NCBI GenBank assembly: GCA_964058805.1 | Contig: CAXKVV010001509.1 | Span: 1 to 32,872 of the forward strand | Length of the DNA: 32,872 nt | Source of the DNA: Schoenoplectus triqueter | Taxonomy: Eukaryota; Streptophyta; Magnoliopsida; Poales; Cyperaceae | Direction of reading: 5' to 3' | Shown: piece by piece, positions 1-11,394 of the stretch | Layout of the letters: each line of letters starts with the position of its first letter | Numbering within the stretch: position 1 is the first letter of the stretch | The notes under the pieces: generated by a model | What the model was told of the DNA's origin: nothing | Seen by the model: only the letters and a program-made list of their open reading frames with translations | Databases searched by the model: none | Made by a program: the position numbers and the translations under genes

Positions 1-400
1 AGAAGATTAAAGTCACTCTCTATAGCTGAATGCACATTTCAGAGTAGTATTCTAGCTGAATAATCATTTCAATATTAGGGCAGAATACACTGCTTTGGAA
101 TTTTCTTTTTGTTACCTCTGAGATTTTGGCATCAAGCCTGGTAATAATTATAGTTAGTTAACTAACAATTGAATTGGCTACAATTAAATTGGATCAGCAC
201 TATGAGTTAGAATCATATCAGAATCAGTAAGATTGTGTCTTGTTAGATCTGCCAGAATGCCAATGTTCCTGAACCAACTAACCCAGTTGACATATAGGTA
301 AGGTCAGCATTGTCAACTTTGATTTTTTTTTTTACCCAAAACTATTAATCCTTTTTTCAGCATTAATCGGGTCGGGTCAGTCAACAATTAGCAGACCTAC
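1..400 (-). other. Intron 3 of the CML21/22-like gene (incomplete)
   Basis: Bases 400-395 read GTAGGT on the minus strand, a good splice donor directly after the second EF-hand exon. No EF-hand codons or matching acceptor exon are visible between here and the left edge, so this stretch is read as part of a long intron. Confidence 0.6.
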
Positions 401-1581
401 CAAAAATTTTAGTGACATGATTAAATACATTGTTTTCTGTGGATGAAGCTGTCAGCAGATATGTGAGGCAAAGAAGAACAATAAACTCAGGATACTGTAT
501 CCCTTTATTTCTGTCAATGTCACAGTAGCGATATAAGCTATGCATATCCCTCTCTGGGAGCTGAATTTGCATTTTGTTGAAGCAATTCTTCATTTCTTCA
601 GGATCCATTGTGCCATTCCCATCCTCATCTGGAGCATAAATCAGAAAAAATAAGTGACGCCGTTAGGTTAAATATTTGTTTGGTTTATGTTAATTAAGCA
701 TTTTCTTAACAACTATGCTATTGGCTACAAAACTAAATGCACCACAAAACTGTCTACAGTGGCACCAGATACATTGACACTATATACCTTTTTGGCTCTT
801 TAAATTGTTTACAACCTGTGTAACTTTCCAACTCAATATAATTTTGACAAGTCCTTGGATAGGTTATGTATTTCCTTCTTTATTTTTAATTCAGTTTGTT
901 CTTTCCTTTTCCTGTGCAGCCATTATCATCCCCCTTTACTTGTCTAAGACTAATCAATTTGGATTTGTCCACCTAATTCTCTGGTATGGGATTTGATTGA
1001 CTAGCGTAATGCTTTTACGCTGACAACACAACATACCCGTCAGATTTTATTGACTATTTGAAACCACTGAAGTTACTTAACTTACAACACAATAAATGTT
1101 TATTAATTGTTGAATACAAAATATGAAAACATAAATAACCCAATCAGAACCCAATCAAAAGTTAAGATAAAGAATATGAATGAAAGAAAATCTGATACCG
1201 ATGACATAGTGGAATATTTGTTTACCATATTGTTTGAACAGGTCCCTGATGTTCCTCAATCCTTCTTTGAACTGAGGAAACCGCATTGTAATGCTGTTCA
1301 TTGACCGAAATGTCTTTTGGCCTGTTGACTTATTTCTCTGTTTAATTGCTTCTGTCAATCTCCTTTCAAGGTTCTGATCTTCTTTGTTGCATTTGAGAGA
1401 AATCTTTCCCCGAAATAAAGATTTGACAGCATGAAATGGATGAAACAACCCTGATACAGCATGATCACAAATTTCAAAGTTTCGAGTGATTGAGCAGAGA
1501 ACTCATTTTCACTAGTGCCTATATATTGAACTTTTAATTAACTTCTAAATATGTAACGAGATTACCTGAGGTTCCTCTCAT
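401..1581 (-). CDS. EF-hand calcium-binding protein, CML21/CML22-like (partial, runs off the left edge)
   Basis: A probable Ca2+-sensing EF-hand protein resembling Arabidopsis CML21/CML22. Three exons are visible: 1581-1566 (ATG plus four codons and one base), 1450-1226 and 628-401; the junctions are GT-AG and keep frame. The 16-bp first exon joins to give MRGTSG followed by LFHPF, which supplies the ATG that the long second exon lacks. The N-terminal part (SMNSITMRFPQFKEGLRNI) is the family-typical region before the first EF-hand. The first EF-hand loop, DEDGNGTMDPEE (residues 81-92), is completed by the exon 2/3 splice and has the expected Asp, Asn and final Glu ligands. A second, looser loop begins DIDRNKG, and the hydrophobic EFIVLLCLTYLL segment follows. 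Exon 3 ends at a GTAGGT donor at 400-395. The two C-terminal EF-hands expected for the family are not in bases 1-394, so the remaining exons should lie outside. Family is solid; the exact paralogue is uncertain. Confidence 0.82.
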
Positions 1582-1749
1582 GGTTACCAGCTGAGTACTA
1601 AGTACCAGGCTCAATGATGTCCCTTTCGGCGAGCGAATGCTGGTTAATAGTGAAAGAGACGGTCCAGTGCCCCTCCATTTAGCCGAAACCGAACATGTCC
1701 ATTTGCATCAGACATCTTCTCTGCTTATCCGTACTCTTCCAGCAAATTT

Positions 1750-2151
1750 CAGGATCAGCACGGATGTAAGATTTTATTCCGGAGCAATTATCGGATTGTA
1801 ATAATATTAATTAATCAAATACTAAATAAAAAATTAATAATTTAATATATATTTTTATTTAATAAAAAAATTATTAAAATAATAACATTTTATATATTAA
1901 AAATAACAACAAAATAAAGCTCAAAATAATAAATAAACAATTTAAATTTTTATCTATAAAATTTTATATTTTGATATCTTTATATAATTATATTATTATG
2001 CATGATATTAATTTTTTTTCTTAATAAAATTAATCAGACAATGAAAATATTTTTTTTTTCAAAAAATAATAAAATATTAAAAATATTATTAAAAAATATT
2101 ATTTTTCAAAATTCAAAAACAACTCGATGAGCCATGCTGCATTCGCCCCTG
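1750..2151. mobile_element. Non-autonomous hAT-like MITE, 402 bp, AT-rich (copy A)
   Basis: Very AT-rich element lying between the divergent CML-like and receptor-kinase genes. On the minus strand its right end begins CAGGGGCGAATGCAGC, and its left end reads CAGGATCAGCACGGATG on the plus strand; both resemble the CAGGGGCGGA-type ends of plant hAT MITEs. The interior, reverse-complemented, matches most of 23440-23715, including shared runs such as TTAATATCATGCATAATAA, TTTGAGCTTTATTTT and TACAATCCGATAATTG, so it is a repeat with two copies in this window. No convincing 8-bp target duplication remains (3 of 8 positions agree), so the exact ends and the superfamily are tentative. It may alter promoter spacing for either flanking gene. 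Confidence 0.68.
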
Positions 2152-2853
2152 GCCAGGACACCTCTGAGTGACGAAGGTTGGAGAGGATGCACACGCATCG
2201 AAGCACTTGCAATGTTTGATTCTCTTTAATCTGAAAATAAAAAGAAAAAGAAAAGAGGAATTGGGTTCCTCATTCCTGGTCGCTGTCAGGCGGCAACCAC
2301 AGAGGCACAGACTGATTTCTGGCCTACAGTGTACCGATACCTTCTCAAAAGAGAAATTCCATGGGCCTCACAATCGGCCTACTTTGGCCCAACCAAGATC
2401 ATATCAACCCAATATGCCATCTCCTAGCGCAATTATGAGTTCTGTGCTCTGTGGGCCCTACCAGACATCTCTATTGTTAATCTGAACCGTTTGTTTAATA
2501 TCGGACGACGAGATAAGAATTGAAGTTCGAGCAGTCAAATGTATGATTTATTAGGTCGTGATCAGTTATGGTATCAACCGTTTGATATGAAATAGACGGT
2601 GAGAGTTCACTCGGGAAGCCGAAGCAGAACTTTGAGAAATCATAATGGTCTACAAAATGAGAACGAGATAATAACCCATGAGCACGCTTGTTTCACCTTT
2701 CCGCTCTTTTCTCCGTTTGTAGTAATAATGGCTAAGACTACCTTTTACCTCCTCTAGAGACAGAATCCTTCCTCCTGAAGATAAGCAATCGAGCACTATC
2801 AATTAGGCACAAATACAGGTGAGACCATGCATGATACATGTTTCATGTTTCTC
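2152..2853. promoter_or_regulatory. Intergenic promoter region between divergent CML-like and receptor-kinase genes
   Basis: About 700 bp between the MITE and the receptor-kinase start, with no gene that I recognise. A 105-codon open frame at 2168-2485 shows no family resemblance and is taken as chance. The stretch probably holds upstream control DNA for the kinase gene; no specific operator-type motif stood out apart from a CATGCATG palindrome near 2826. Confidence 0.4.
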
Positions 2854-2863
2854 TTTATATATG
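2854..2863 (+). promoter_or_regulatory. TATA box of the receptor-kinase gene
   Basis: TTTATATATG lies about 57 bp before the ATG at 2920, which fits a transcription start near 2885-2895 and a short leader. It is the best TATA match directly upstream. Inference from position and sequence only. Confidence 0.5.
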
Positions 2864-2919
2864 CTATGCTATGCTCTTGTTCCTTTCTGAGTCGAATAGA
2901 CTGAAGTTTGAAGCTAAAC

Positions 2920-5900
2920 ATGGTTCTGGTCTATTTCCGCTATCCTCCTTCATTCCTTCTGCTTGTAATTTTACTACTTTCTGCTATTTTCTCGTACGCT
3001 GATCCTCCTGGTAAGATCAAGTGGTCAACCCAATTAGTCCCTATTTCTGTCAAATGTTAGCATAATTTGAGTATTGCTAATAAATAAACTTGCATAAATG
3101 CATTAGGTTTTTCAGTTTCTGGACTTATTCAGTATGGTACTTTCTGCTTTCCGTGCTGTTGCATCTGATTGTGGTATCCGAAAACAATGAAGGATAGTAG
3201 TCTGAGGCTTGACATTGAATTGACCAAAAAGCTGTTATTGGTATTCTTATATTGTACTGCTTTGGTACTGTACCAGTATGATCTGCATAGAATCTATTAG
3301 ACTTATGGGAAAATAAAGTAATCAGAGATGACATCAAATTATTCCAAAAGGATGAAATTGTTAGACACAGAAATGCCTAACCAAACATTTCAATGGGATA
3401 TCTTTCAATAGAATGACTCATTACTTGTCATTGACTGGATTCTTGTCCAATTTTTGACTAAATTTGTCTGAAGGGTCACAATTTGAACAAGATGAAATTC
3501 TAGGGACCAAAATGAAACTTTAGATTTCATAATTTAAAAAAGAACTTGTTGATAAGTGTAATTTACTCATTTTTGCTTTGAATCTAACTTTGTAATTGTT
3601 TTATACAACAAGGTTTCTTAAGCCTCTCTTGTGGAGGCACAACAGTCTACACCGATCCTTTAAATCTTACCTGGATACCTGACACAGCTTATGTTACAAC
3701 TGGCTATGAATCTGGTGCAAGCTCCATTAATATCAAATCGCGAACAAGCAGCCCTGTTCGCTTCTTCCCTACCTCTGACAAGCAGTCCCCGAACTGCTAC
3801 AAGCTCCCCACGAAAAACTTCTCTTTCATTCTTATTAGATCAAAATTTTCATACAATAACTATGATGGGAAGGAGAAGCCTCCCGCATTTTTGGTGTCTT
3901 TAGGCACCGCCAATGTATCACTAGTCAATTTAACAAAACTCGACCCATGGATTGAAGAAATTATTTGGAGGGTTCAGAAGGATACTCTGAGATTTTGTTT
4001 GCATTCACTTGCTAATGGAGGTTATCCAGTTATTTCTTCTTTGGAGATGCGGCCTCTGCCTGATGGTTCTTATGGTTCAAATTTGGATGTTTCTGGTGAT
4101 AGCTTGCTGAGAAAAAGGTTTCGAATTAATTGTGGTTATGATCGCAAGAAATCATTAAGGTAAAATTGGTTGAATTTCATGGAATAGATTGAATTTCACT
4201 GAACAAATACTAGTTTAGGTCCCAACCTCATTTCTGTGGGAATATGGTTTACTTTCATGGCTGTGATGTCCTTCAATTTTTTTTTTTTTAGAAAAAGATG
4301 TCCTTCAAATTTTAAACCCTTACATAGTAAAATAAAAAGATTATATTCTAAAGCATGGACATAGAATGGCTTTATATTAGCTTTTGCAAATGTGCTGAAG
4401 GTAATTTTGATTATCACTGTTTCAGTTTCATGGTTTAACCCTAGAAATGACGATGTAATCTCTAATCAGACATTACTAAAAGTCATCTATGTAAGATTAC
4501 TTTGTTTTCTACGTCCAGGTACCCATATGATTACTTTGATCGGATGTGGGACCGAGATCAGAAATTTTCTCCTCCTCATTTTACAGTTGGTTTCAAAATT
4601 CAGAAATTTGTAGATGCTTCAAGCATAAATGAGAGGCCGCCAGTCTCAGTTCTACAAACTGCGAGAGTTCTAGCAAGGAAAAGTACCATGAGTTATAATT
4701 TCCCCCTAGGAAAATTGGGAAGTTATTATATGATCCTCTATTTTGCGGGAATCATTCCAGTCTCATCAACATTCGACATTCTAATAAACGAACAAGTTGT
4801 GAGCTCAGGTTACACTGTAAAACATGGTCAGGCTACTTGCCTTTCGTTTACCGTGAAAATGGTTGATCGTATGTCTGTAACATTTCAAAATATCAGCTTT
4901 TACCCTCAAGTTAATGCCATTGAAATTTATGAGGTTGTTAACATGCCTCCAGAATGCTCAGCCGCTACAGGTTAGCAGAATAACAAATTTTCATGATATC
5001 CTATTAAATTCCCATTATTTCATTTATAGTTCTTTGCAAATAAAACAAAGATCATACCTTTGTAAAAAGCAGAATTTTTTTTCTGTACCAACAAATGGCA
5101 CCAAATGATGAAACCAAGGTCAGTTGGTGAGAAAATTTCACTAAAACAGAGACTGAGATTTTCGTCTCAATTCACAAAGTTCAGGCCAACTTAGAACCTT
5201 CATAGTGTTCTTGGTTCCATTTTGTTTCAATCATGACTTGTGAATGGACTTCAGTTTTGAAAGTTAAAATGAGGGGCAAAATTTATAACTTTTTACACTA
5301 TGCATTTTCCATTGACCTATAAGGATGTGTAAATTCTAATTAAAATATTCAAAAATAGTCATTTGCACTTGCAAGCATCACAAGATATTTTAATCTGTTT
5401 GAAAATACTGCAAAATATAAGGCACACTTGCAAAATAGGAAATATTGTTTCATTTATAAAGTTACCTTGATGTGTCAGTATCAGCTCTCAAGGTTATTCA
5501 AGAATCAACTGGAATTGATTTTGGATGGGACGGTGATCCATGCTCTCCTATCCCTTGGAATCATCTCAAATGTGAAGGCAATTTGGTTACAACACTGTAA
5601 GTAATGATTGAGTAATTAATACAAATGGTTCCTAAAGCATTCCCATTGGTCCCCAGACTTTTAAGAAGTTCCAATTCTGGTCTGTGAATTCAAGTGTGTT
5701 TTTCTTTTGTTTTGGCCATCATCTTCTGGTAAAACAAATCATGCAAATCCTAAGCCAGCACTGCCTTCATAATGACATACTATAGAAGAATGCTTAATTC
5801 TACTTTGAAATAACTAGGAATTCCTTTGTAGTTGCACAATGTGTGTTTAGATATTTGTTTTTTTTATTGATTTCAGTGAGCTCTCTAACTTCAATTTAGG

Positions 5901-8900
5901 AGGAATTACTCCTACGTTTGGGGATTTGCTTGACCTCAAATCATTGTATGTTATTGATATTTACAAAATCTGTTTACTTTGCATCAATTTTTGTTATTTT
6001 TATTATTTATTTTTGTTCTGGTCTATAATATTTAGCATTACTTTTCTAAACAGAAAATTTGTTTCTAGGGATTTACATAGTTCCTCACTTTCTGGAGAGA
6101 TCACCAACTTGGGCACTCTTCAACGGCTTGAAATATTGTATTTCTTTACATTTATGCCAAACTTATTTTCAATTCCTTATTCTTTTGATTTTCCGCTTAA
6201 CAAGATTGATATTTGATTTCATTTGTAGAAACCTTAGCTTCAACAAGCTGACTTCATTTGGGTCAGATCTTGAGACTATGATTAGTCTTCAAGTGCTGTA
6301 AGTATACTAAAACACTGAAATATTTGTTAGCTTGTTCTGATGTTTATGTTAGTTTCTCTCTGTTGGGTGTTTATTTCATAATTTGTACCCAATGTGAAGG
6401 GACTTGCAAAATAACAGTTTAGAGGGATCAGTTCCAGAGAGCATTGGAAGCTTAAAGGAACTTCATTTGTTGTAAGTTTATTATTGCATGCATTTTTTTT
6501 GTTCTTTTTAGGTAATTAGACAAGTGCACATTTTAATGCTTTTGACACAAAGAAAAGCGTTCGCAGAAGTTTGAACCTTTGACATATAGAAAATAACCAA
6601 AGTGTTTGACCAGTAAGCCAACCATGTGCTTCATTTTTACATGTATCAATTTCGTTTGTTATTGTTATTTTTTTTTTTTTTTTTTTTGAAAGATGTCATG
6701 TGACTTAACAGTTTTTGTTCATGTGAATGATAATAAAACACAGGAAATAACATATCTTATAGTGTCCATGCGTAGAGTTAAATCTGCATTAAATTTTTAA
6801 TATTTGGTTTCAACACAGAAACTTGGAAAACAATAAACTTCAAGGAGTTCTTCCTCAGTCTTTGCACAAGAGAAGCTTGGTAATAAGGTACTATATCCAT
6901 AAAAAGAAAAGAAGGAAGACTGAAAAACAGAAGGCTTAGGTTTGGCTATATTAAGATGTTGCTTAATATGATGATTTTTCATATTTTCTTACAGAACATC
7001 AGGAAACCGGTGTCTCTCTTTTTCTCAATTGGCTTGCAAAAGAAATGACCTTTCAAATCACACTCAATTTGAAGTACCTCAGGTTGTTGCTGTTTTTCCT
7101 TCAGTTAAGGTTAGCTCCCACTCAAACCACAGAAAGATCCTACTCGGAGTCGCCAGCAGTGCATGTTTTTTGGTTGTTGTCGTGGTGTTTGTGTTTATTG
7201 TCTTTCAAACAAAGAAGAAGAGATATGAAGCAGCATCAGAAAACTGTAAGATAAAAGCCATTTAGTTTTAATGTTTTATAAGGCAAGGTTGCTTTTGAAC
7301 TAAACTTGTCATTCTATTCAAAGGACTGCAATTTAACCATCGAAGGCCAGCAATTTAAGCAGACCTGGGGGGCATTTACAATCCTTTACACAGTTAAACC
7401 TCAACTATTGCACACAAATGTGCAATTAACTTCAGGTTTCAACCAAAATTTTGCTTGAAATGCACTCACTTCTGCAATCATACACTACTGAGATCCAGAT
7501 TTCAATGCCACAAACATGACTTGAGTATGATCTGCCTTCTTGGAACCATTTTATGCTAGGGAGTTATTTAACTTCTAAATATATTTTTCTGGCAGGGACT
7601 GCAAAAGACCTGCAAGGATGTACATCAACCAAGGTATTTACTATCAAGGAAATAAAAACTGCTACAAACAACTTCAAGGATCTGATTGGCCAGGGTGCTT
7701 TTGGGTCAGTTTACTTGGGAAAACTTTCTGATGGAAAGTTAGTTGCAGTAAAAGTGCGTTCTGACAAAACACAACTTGGTGCCGATTCATTTGTTAATGA
7801 GGTTAGTGATGATATCCAATACAAGTAAGATGTTTCATATGTAGCCTGCATCATATTAATGCATCCATCATACATATCCCTGGAGGGGTGTCGATGATAT
7901 TTTTAAACATTCTGTAGCATATGAGTTGGTGATTTTTTAAAATAATTATTAAAATAATTTTATTTTTAATAATAAGAGTGATTAAATCGAAAATTTTAAA
8001 AATACAAATGACAGGGCGCCACTGACAGTGGTGCTTAGCAAACACGTCATCCGACTGACACGTTTGAGCAAAGACATCACTTCCAGTGACGTCTTTTATT
8101 TTTTATTTTTACTTTGCAATGATTATGCATTTTTCTAGTTTGATATCTTTCAGTTTTTCAAACCACCAGTGGGAGAAACGTCATTCCCACTGGCGCTGAT
8201 GTTTTTTTTTTCCAGAAAGTAACTAAAAAGTAAAAAAAAAAAATACGTCACTGCCTGGGTGATTCCTTCTCTAAAAAAATTCAGCAATGCTATGCAGAAT
8301 AAGTTAGTGGTCTAAAACTGGCAACTTCCCCTAGCATTTTGCTTTGTGTATTGGATCTTGTTTATTAGGCCAATGGTCTAATAAATGAACCATTATTTTC
8401 CTTGTAATTGTAGGTGAGGATTTTATCTCAGATTAGGCATCAAAATCTAGTAGCTCTAGAAGGTTTCTCTTGTGAGTCAAAACAACAGATCTTGGTATAT
8501 GAGTACTTGCCTGGTGGATCTTTGGCTGACAATTTGTACGGTAAGCTGGTTATTCATATTTTTAAAATTTTCAACAAATTAATGTGAAGCAGCATATTTA
8601 GTTACTAAAATTGGTAATTCTTAAGGTTCAAACAGCAAAAAGGTTAGCTTGAATTGGGCTCGCAGGCTGAAAATTGCAGTTGATGCAGCTAAAGGTATGG
8701 TTAAGCTGTGAGTACTGACTTTATGCTTAAGATTTGAATTTGGAAATCATATTATTGAGTGCTAACTTTAACATGTTCTTGTGTTGTAAAGGATTGGATT
8801 ACCTACACAATGGTAGCAACCCAAGAATAATTCACCGTGATATGAAGTGTAGTAACATTCTTTTAGACTTGGAAATGAACGGAAAAGTCAGCGATTTTGG

Positions 8901-9531
8901 GCTTTCCAAGCAAGTTTTCTCTGACACTTCACATGTCTCTACTGTTGTGAAAGGAACAGCTGGTTATCTTGATCCCGAGTGAATCCTCATATTCATTTCT
9001 TTTTCTTATTCTTACTCTTTGGATATTACAAGAAGTAATTGTTTTTTTATCAAAACAAGTAATTATTTCATACATTGATTATCTTGTAGATACTATGCGA
9101 CACAGCAACTAACTGAGAAAAGTTATATATATAGCTTCGGAGTAGTACTTTTGGAGTTAATTTGCGGGCGTGAACCACTTAGGCATTCCGGTGCTCCAGA
9201 TTCTTTCAACTTGGTTTTATGGGTATGTAGTACTAGTAAATTTTCTTTTATTCTTCACTATCTGCCTTATATCTCTCAAATCAATGGTTTTCATATGTAC
9301 TTTGTTAATTAGGCCAAACCATATCTGCAAGCGGGATCTTTCGAGATTGTAGATGAAAACTTGATAGAAGATTTTAACATTGAGAGCATGAGAAGAGCTG
9401 TCTCCATAGCTGTGAGATGTGTTGAAAGGGATGCATCACAGAGACCAACTATATCTGAAGTGTTGGCTGAATTGAAGGAAGCATATAGCATCCAGTTAAC
9501 TACTCTTTCATCTAGAGGGCATTCTTTTTAA
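2920..9531 (+). CDS. Malectin-like/LRR receptor-like Ser/Thr kinase (At5g48740-type), 16 exons, 915 aa
   Basis: Plasma-membrane receptor kinase. Exons: 2920-3010, 3613-4159, 4519-4970, 5479-5596, 5877-5945, 6069-6137, 6229-6297, 6400-6471, 6819-6887, 6995-7245, 7596-7801, 8414-8540, 8626-8694, 8792-8978, 9090-9222, 9313-9531. All introns are GT-AG and the frame closes at TAA. Order: signal peptide (1-27, hydrophobic core [12 protein letters not shown]); malectin-like ectodomain (about 31-363); LRR block on 69-72-nt exons (about 403-518); transmembrane helix (567-589); kinase from about 629. Kinase motifs: GQGAFGSV loop 634-641, VAVK with Lys655, helix-C Glu671, HRD 751-753, DFG 771-773, GTAGYLDPE 791-799. 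Organisation and residues match Arabidopsis At5g48740 throughout, including the GADSF(V/I)NE segment. Odd: subdomain IX reads SYIYSFG instead of SDVYSFG, with Tyr811 (codon 9124-9126) where an almost invariant Asp is expected. Ligand unknown. Confidence 0.93.
7860..8300. repeat. Hairpin-rich, repeat-like segment inside intron 11 of the receptor-kinase gene
   Basis: This part of the intron 7802-8413 looks unlike the others. It holds short palindromes built on CACTG/CAGTG and ACGTC words: GCGCCACTG-A-CAGTGGTGC at 8016-8034 (8 of 9 pairs) and a perfect 9-bp stem CCAGTGGGA/TCCCACTGG at 8166-8193 with a 10-nt loop. Further GACGTC or ACGTCA words occur nearby. I read it as a transposon remnant of unknown family; no clear terminal repeats or target duplication were found. 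Confidence 0.4.
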
Positions 9532-9591
9532 ACTTTTGTTTTCTTGGTTAGATATGAAACTTGTCATGTATCTACTGGACTACTATAGTAG

Positions 9592-9745
9592 GGTGCTTGA
9601 TCTTACAGAGGTCGGCGTTGACAAGCGAGCAAAGATGGTGTGGTTTGCATGTTTATAAGAACCTAAGATGGTGCTTGATCTTACAGAGGTCGGCGTTGAC
9701 AAGCGAGCAAAGATGGTGTGGTTTGCATGTTTATAAGAACCTAAG
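9592..9745 (+). repeat. Perfect 76-bp direct duplication after the receptor-kinase stop codon
   Basis: Bases 9592-9667 and 9670-9745 are identical over 76 bp with a 78-bp period, starting GGTGCTTGATCTTACAGAGG. The pair lies 60 bp after the TAA at 9529-9531, so it probably falls in the 3' untranslated region. Identity of the copies implies a recent duplication, or an assembly duplication. Confidence 0.9.
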
Positions 9746-9779
9746 TGTGTTTTTTATTTGTTCTGAGTTCCTTGGGTAG

Positions 9780-10650
9780 CATAAACTCTTACATTTTGAA
9801 GCTCAGGAGCGAAGTGAGGGTTTTTGGGCATACAGTTGCCATATTTAAGTTATTACGTTAATTGAGTTAACATAGCTTGCATTTAGACAACAAAATGCAA
9901 TGACATCGAAGCAGAAAAATTCGGAACATTTTAGTGCCAGGCACATCGGAAAAGTACGTAATCTGTGTACAACAGTTGAATAATCTAATTTGCTAGCTAG
10001 TAATTTTAAGTTCAGTGAAATTGATGCCATTTCAAATTTCTTTTTAGAGTTCATATTATGCAGAGAGTAAATCAGCTAATTCAAGAAAAACTCAACCAAA
10101 CACAATACAATAGCATGAAGGTTAAAAAGTTCAAAATAACACAACCAGTAAACAATTTGTCAATAAGACGTATGAGAAATAATTTTGATATCATACAGCT
10201 CAAGTCCAATCATTTAACAGAAGCATAGCAGAGATTGGACTATAATAGTCAGTAAGTTCTTCCCAACATAGCTAAACCTGTAATGCAAAAATATTCATGT
10301 CTGATTAGTACTTTTGTTTTGGTATTATGACTAGTATTATCAGCTAGCAGAGATTTCTGTCAACATATGAATTGGACCAATTACTTCTTCTTAGATGAGT
10401 AAGCCCACTTATATTTTTTTTATGTTCCACATTTTATAAAATTAGTTCAACACATTTTACAGATTAGTTTAATATCTTAATTTAAAATAAATATTTACTG
10501 GCAATGATTAATCTAACTCATATGTTGGTTGAAATTTATTATCCACATATGAACAACAGAATCGATTCCATAATAGTCAAGAGTTACTCTCAACAAAGTA
10601 CCAAAAAGTGCCGTATATATCAACTACATGAAAATCTATATCTATGTATA
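9780..10650. other. Intergenic DNA, no feature recognised
   Basis: About 870 bp of AT-rich sequence after the receptor-kinase 3' region. Open frames here (for example 9845-10054 minus and 10504-10704 plus) are short and match nothing that I recognise. Confidence 0.5.
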
Positions 10651-11119
10651 TCTATACTATTATATAAAGCATCTAAAAATTTGAGGGTCCATTTTTTATC
10701 ATGATATTTTTTTATTATACTCATTTTATCCCTCAATTAGACAGATACTATTTATTTTTGGTTGATCGAACATATATGATCACGTCCATCGATTCTCTCT
10801 TTCTTTCCATTTCTTTCCCATATATACTATTATTTTCATAATATTATTTTTTTATTTAGTAACCTTGTACATATTTGATAAGAAATTAATGGTGATAATA
10901 TATATTAAAATAATTTACTTTTCTTGTCATAAAAATCATGAATCATTAACTCATATTGTGCAAAAATCTCATCCAAGATTAAATATAGTCTTTATTATAG
11001 GTTTTCTCTATAATTTGATAAATTTATAATTTAATATTAGATAAATGTGAATTTTTTATTTTATAATATTTTAATATTTAAATAAAAGAGTCTAATATAA
11101 CGTGTGGGTATATAGCTAG
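10651..11119 (+). mobile_element. Probable non-autonomous Helitron remnant
   Basis: The segment begins TCTATACTATTATATAAAGC directly after an A and ends GGTATATAGCTAG directly before a T, as expected for Helitron 5'-TC and CTRR-3' ends inserted between A and T. The 5' part also resembles common plant Helitron starts (GAGGGTCCATTTTTTATCATG). The subterminal hairpin expected before CTAG is incomplete: only a CGTGTGGGTATA right half is seen. No Rep/helicase coding is present. It ends 19 bp from the GRAS pseudogene stop codon. Moderate confidence because the hairpin is degraded. Confidence 0.55.
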
Positions 11120-11137
11120 TAAATAGAAAACAGAATA

Positions 11138-11394
11138 TTAATTGGGCTTCCAAGCGGAGAGGGCAAACAACCCGGCCCTTCCAGCCTTGTAATAACCATC
11201 CATTTTCACCATCTACAAAAAAATACTTGTCAATGCATCTTTTCACTTCATACTTCGCCTTCGTCACAACTCCCTCTTTCAAAGGCAGCTGGTTAAACAT
11301 GCTCTGAGATTCTTCACCTACCGCGGCCTGTATGTCTCCAGGCGCTCCACCCGTGTACGCCCCTCACAAGAAATCACATTAAGAATTTATCTTC
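11138..11394 (-). pseudogene. GRAS pseudogene, C-terminal piece (SAW region)
   Basis: Last part of a SCARECROW-like GRAS transcription-factor gene on the minus strand. Recognisable stretches are ILNVISCEG, VKNLRA, NQLPLKEGVVTKAKYEVKR and WLLQGWKGRVV, which are the LRII/SAW end of LISCL-type GRAS proteins. After a 1-bp shift the end reads LSAWKPN and TAA at 11140-11138, so the natural stop is still visible. It is broken by an in-frame TAA (11389-11387), a TAG (11320-11318), a frame change near the NQLPLKEG stretch and another just before the SAW motif. The upstream continuation is at 16293-16457, across the young copia insertion. I infer that it is non-functional. Confidence 0.85.

Noticed and set aside
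1155..1448. Open frame starting at 1448 taken as the CML-like start
   Set aside because: The codon there is TTG, not ATG. A splice from an ATG exon at 1581-1566 fits the frame better.
2168..2485. 105-codon plus-strand frame in the divergent promoter
   Set aside because: No recognisable domain, and its composition looks non-coding.
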